From Sphingomonas bacterium (GTDB taxonomy: Bacteria > Pseudomonadota > Alphaproteobacteria > Sphingomonadales > Sphingomonadaceae): a DNA stretch of 8,002 bases. Both the position numbers and the translations under genes were made by a program. The stretch is from positions 1 through 8,002 of the forward strand of contig JAJAZM010000186.1 in NCBI GenBank assembly GCA_026785645.1, read 5' to 3'. This document shows positions 6,153-8,002 of the stretch, in pieces. Below the pieces are notes generated by a model that searched no databases, was not told the origin of the DNA, and saw only the letters and a program-made list of their open reading frames with translations. Numbering within the stretch: the stretch's first letter is position 1; each line of letters begins with the position of its first letter.

Positions 6153-8002
6153 TACTCCAGGCCATAAGGCCCACTAGCCGGCGTGCACCCCCCGGCCCAC
6201 CCCAACTCCCCTTCGCGCTGACCGTTGGGGTTACCGGGCATCGGCTCGGGGCGCTGGCCGATGAGCGGGTGGCGGCGATACGGGACGAGATTGCGTTGGC
6301 GCTCGACACGATCGAGCGCGAAGCGCTGGCGCTGTTCGAGCGCGAGGCGGGGCTGTTCGCGGCGGTGCCGCCGACGCTGACGTTGGTCTCGCCGCTGGCC
6401 GACGGGGCCGACCAGATGGCGGCCGAGGCGGGGCTGGCGCGGGGCTGGCGGTTGCAGACCGTGCTGCCGTTCGACCGCGATACTTATGTCCGCGATTTCC
6501 CCGAGCCGGGGGCGGCGGCACGGTTCCTGGCGTTACTCGCCAAATCGGATTGCGTGCTCGAACTGCCGGGCGATCCCGACGACGATGCCGAAGCCTATAT
6601 GGCGGCGGGACGGGCGACGATCGCGCATTGCGACGTGCTGATCGCGGTGTGGGACGGGCGACCGCAGCGGGGGCGCGGCGGGACCGCCGAGGTGGTCCAC
6701 CTGGCGGTGGCGCAGGGCACGCCGGTGATCCACATCCCCGCCGACGGCGAGCAGCCGATGGCCCTGCTGTGGAGCGGGTTCGACCCCAATGTGGTGACCC
6801 GCAGCGGCGACGACCGCGGGGTTCGCCAGCCGTTCGACCGCGACCTGCTGGGGCGGATGATCGGCGCGCTGCTGACCCCGCCGCCCGACCCCGACGAGCG
6901 CATCTTCTATGACCGATTCCTCGGCGAAAAAGTGCGGCGAGTGCGCGGGCGGATCGAGTATCCGGTGCTGCTGATGCTGGCGGGGGTGAGCCGGATGAAG
7001 AGCAGCCACTGGCGCGAGTCGAAATGCGCCGCCGCGATCGACGAGGAATGGCTGCGCTTCTCGACCGAATGCAGCGGCAAGCACGGGGTCAGCGCGTCGC
7101 TCCACCTGCTCGAGCGCGCCTATGGCTGGAGCGACCGGCTGGCGGGCTATTATGCGCAGAATTTCCGCAGCGGGCACATCTTCAACTTCATCCTCGCCGC
7201 GACTGCGGTGCTGCTCGGCCTGTCGAGCTTCGCGCTTCCGGCGAGCATGACATTGATCGCGATGATCGAATTCGCGGTTGCGCTGGCGGTGATCTTCAAC
7301 ACCCGTTTCGGGGTTCGCCACGAATGGCACCGGCGGTGGCTCGATTATCGTCAGCTGGCCGAGCGGTTGCGGCCGTTGCGCAGCCTGAAATTGCTGGGGG
7401 TCGCCGCGCCCGACGCGCCCGGCAGCATCACCAACCCGGTGCCGCGACGGTGGATCGACTGGTATGCGGCGGGGGTGTGGCGGGCGATAGGCTGTCCCAA
7501 CGGGACGATCGACCGGGTACGCGCGGCCAAGCTGGCCGAGGCCATCGCCTGCCACGAGATCGCGCCGCAAATCGCCTATCACGAAGCGACCGCCAAACAG
7601 ATCGACACGCTCGACCGGCGGCTCGAATGGATCGCGACGAGTCTGTTCGTTATGACGCTGGCGGCGACGGCTTCGGTGATCGTCATGCTCCAGATCGATC
7701 CCGTCGGAGTCAGCCGGATGGCCAACTGGCTGACCTTGTTGTCGGCCGGTTTCCCGGCGGTCGGCACGGCTATTTTCGGGATCCGCTTCCAGGGCGACTT
7801 CGGGGGCAGCGCCGAGCGCTCGCGATCGACCGCCCAGACGTTGCGCACGATCGAAGCGCAACTGGTCGGGGCGCAGGGTGAAGGCGGTGGGGGCGACCTG
7901 GCGCGGTCGGCCGATTTGTTCGAGCAATCGGCGCGGGCGATGCTGGCCGACCTCGACGAATGGCGACTGGTCAACCAGCAGCAGGAATTGTCGGTCGGCT
8001 GA
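6146..8002 (+). CDS. SLOG-like nucleotide-binding domain fused to four membrane helices (SLATT-like)
   Basis: A complete 618-residue protein whose stop TGA is the last codon of the window. After a Pro-rich start, residues about 22-200 look like a Rossmann-type SLOG domain: strand plus glycine turn ALTVGVTGHR (24-33), SPLADGADQMAAEAG (82-96), a strand HCDVLIAVWDG (161-171), and GRGGTAEVV (176-184), which resembles the nucleotide-binding GG-x-T-x-E loop of LOG/SLOG proteins. The C-terminal half has two membrane hairpins, about 345-365 with 368-385 and about 494-516 with 527-546. The first is followed by HEWHRRWLDYRQLAERLRPLR and the second by AERSRSTAQTLRTIEAQL, similar to the helix that follows the paired helices of SLATT domains. 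SLATT proteins are predicted to form membrane pores in nucleotide-triggered conflict systems. The ATG at 6146 overlaps the upstream stop (ATGGTAG), so translation is probably coupled. Domain names are by motif and topology only. A cytoplasmic sensor domain with a membrane effector is inferred. Confidence 0.85.
   Translation: MVVLQAIRPTSRRAPPGPPQLPFALTVGVTGHRLGALADERVAAIRDEIALALDTIEREALALFEREAGLFAAVPPTLTLVSPLADGADQMAAEAGLARGWRLQTVLPFDRDTYVRDFPEPGAAARFLALLAKSDCVLELPGDPDDDAEAYMAAGRATIAHCDVLIAVWDGRPQRGRGGTAEVVHLAVAQGTPVIHIPADGEQPMALLWSGFDPNVVTRSGDDRGVRQPFDRDLLGRMIGALLTPPPDPDERIFYDRFLGEKVRRVRGRIEYPVLLMLAGVSRMKSSHWRESKCAAAIDEEWLRFSTECSGKHGVSASLHLLERAYGWSDRLAGYYAQNFRSGHIFNFILAATAVLLGLSSFALPASMTLIAMIEFAVALAVIFNTRFGVRHEWHRRWLDYRQLAERLRPLRSLKLLGVAAPDAPGSITNPVPRRWIDWYAAGVWRAIGCPNGTIDRVRAAKLAEAIACHEIAPQIAYHEATAKQIDTLDRRLEWIATSLFVMTLAATASVIVMLQIDPVGVSRMANWLTLLSAGFPAVGTAIFGIRFQGDFGGSAERSRSTAQTLRTIEAQLVGAQGEGGGGDLARSADLFEQSARAMLADLDEWRLVNQQQELSVG

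Noticed and set aside
6533..7927. Open frame of 464 codons on the minus strand opposite the SLOG/membrane gene
   Set aside because: Shadow of the sense gene: rich in Arg, His, Pro and Gln, no recognisable domain, and the plus strand carries clear SLOG motifs and membrane helices over the same span.

Overview
The window is GC-rich chromosomal DNA of an alphaproteobacterium, most likely a member of the Sphingomonadales. This rests on the codon use and on the IspG protein, whose start (MSIRPWRD) and overall sequence look sphingomonad. No mobile element, integrase, CRISPR array, tRNA or rRNA was seen. All genes left of about 3293 lie on the minus strand and all genes right of about 3410 lie on the plus strand, so the two halves diverge from one intergenic region.

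Left half (minus strand, reading from 3293 down to 1). It starts with ispG, the iron-sulfur enzyme of the non-mevalonate isoprenoid pathway. A vapBC-type toxin-antitoxin locus follows: an intact VapB-like antitoxin with a strong promoter and a perfect 26-bp palindromic operator, then a VapC-like PIN toxin that appears broken. The toxin's catalytic start (VVDTSA) is in a different frame from the rest of the domain, and about 15 residues between them seem to be missing. The broken toxin carries an acidic tail encoded by a 15-bp tandem repeat. Next come a membrane-anchored retropepsin-like aspartic protease and an EamA/DMT-family permease that runs off the left edge.

Right half (plus strand, 3410-8002). 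Three closely packed genes form one apparent operon. The first encodes a TIR-domain protein with a single membrane helix and a long TPR-like C-terminal region. The second encodes a 187-residue protein of unknown family with a C-terminal membrane helix. The third, which overlaps the second by 7 bases, encodes a 618-residue protein with an N-terminal SLOG-like (Rossmann-type) nucleotide-binding domain and four predicted membrane helices arranged as two SLATT-like pairs. A TIR enzyme beside a SLOG domain fused to membrane segments parallels the logic of Thoeris and of the nucleotide-centred conflict systems predicted for SLOG/SLATT proteins: a TIR-made nucleotide signal read by a SLOG domain that then triggers a membrane effector. 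I regard this operon as the most interesting content of the window. Its role in immunity is inference, not something the sequence proves.
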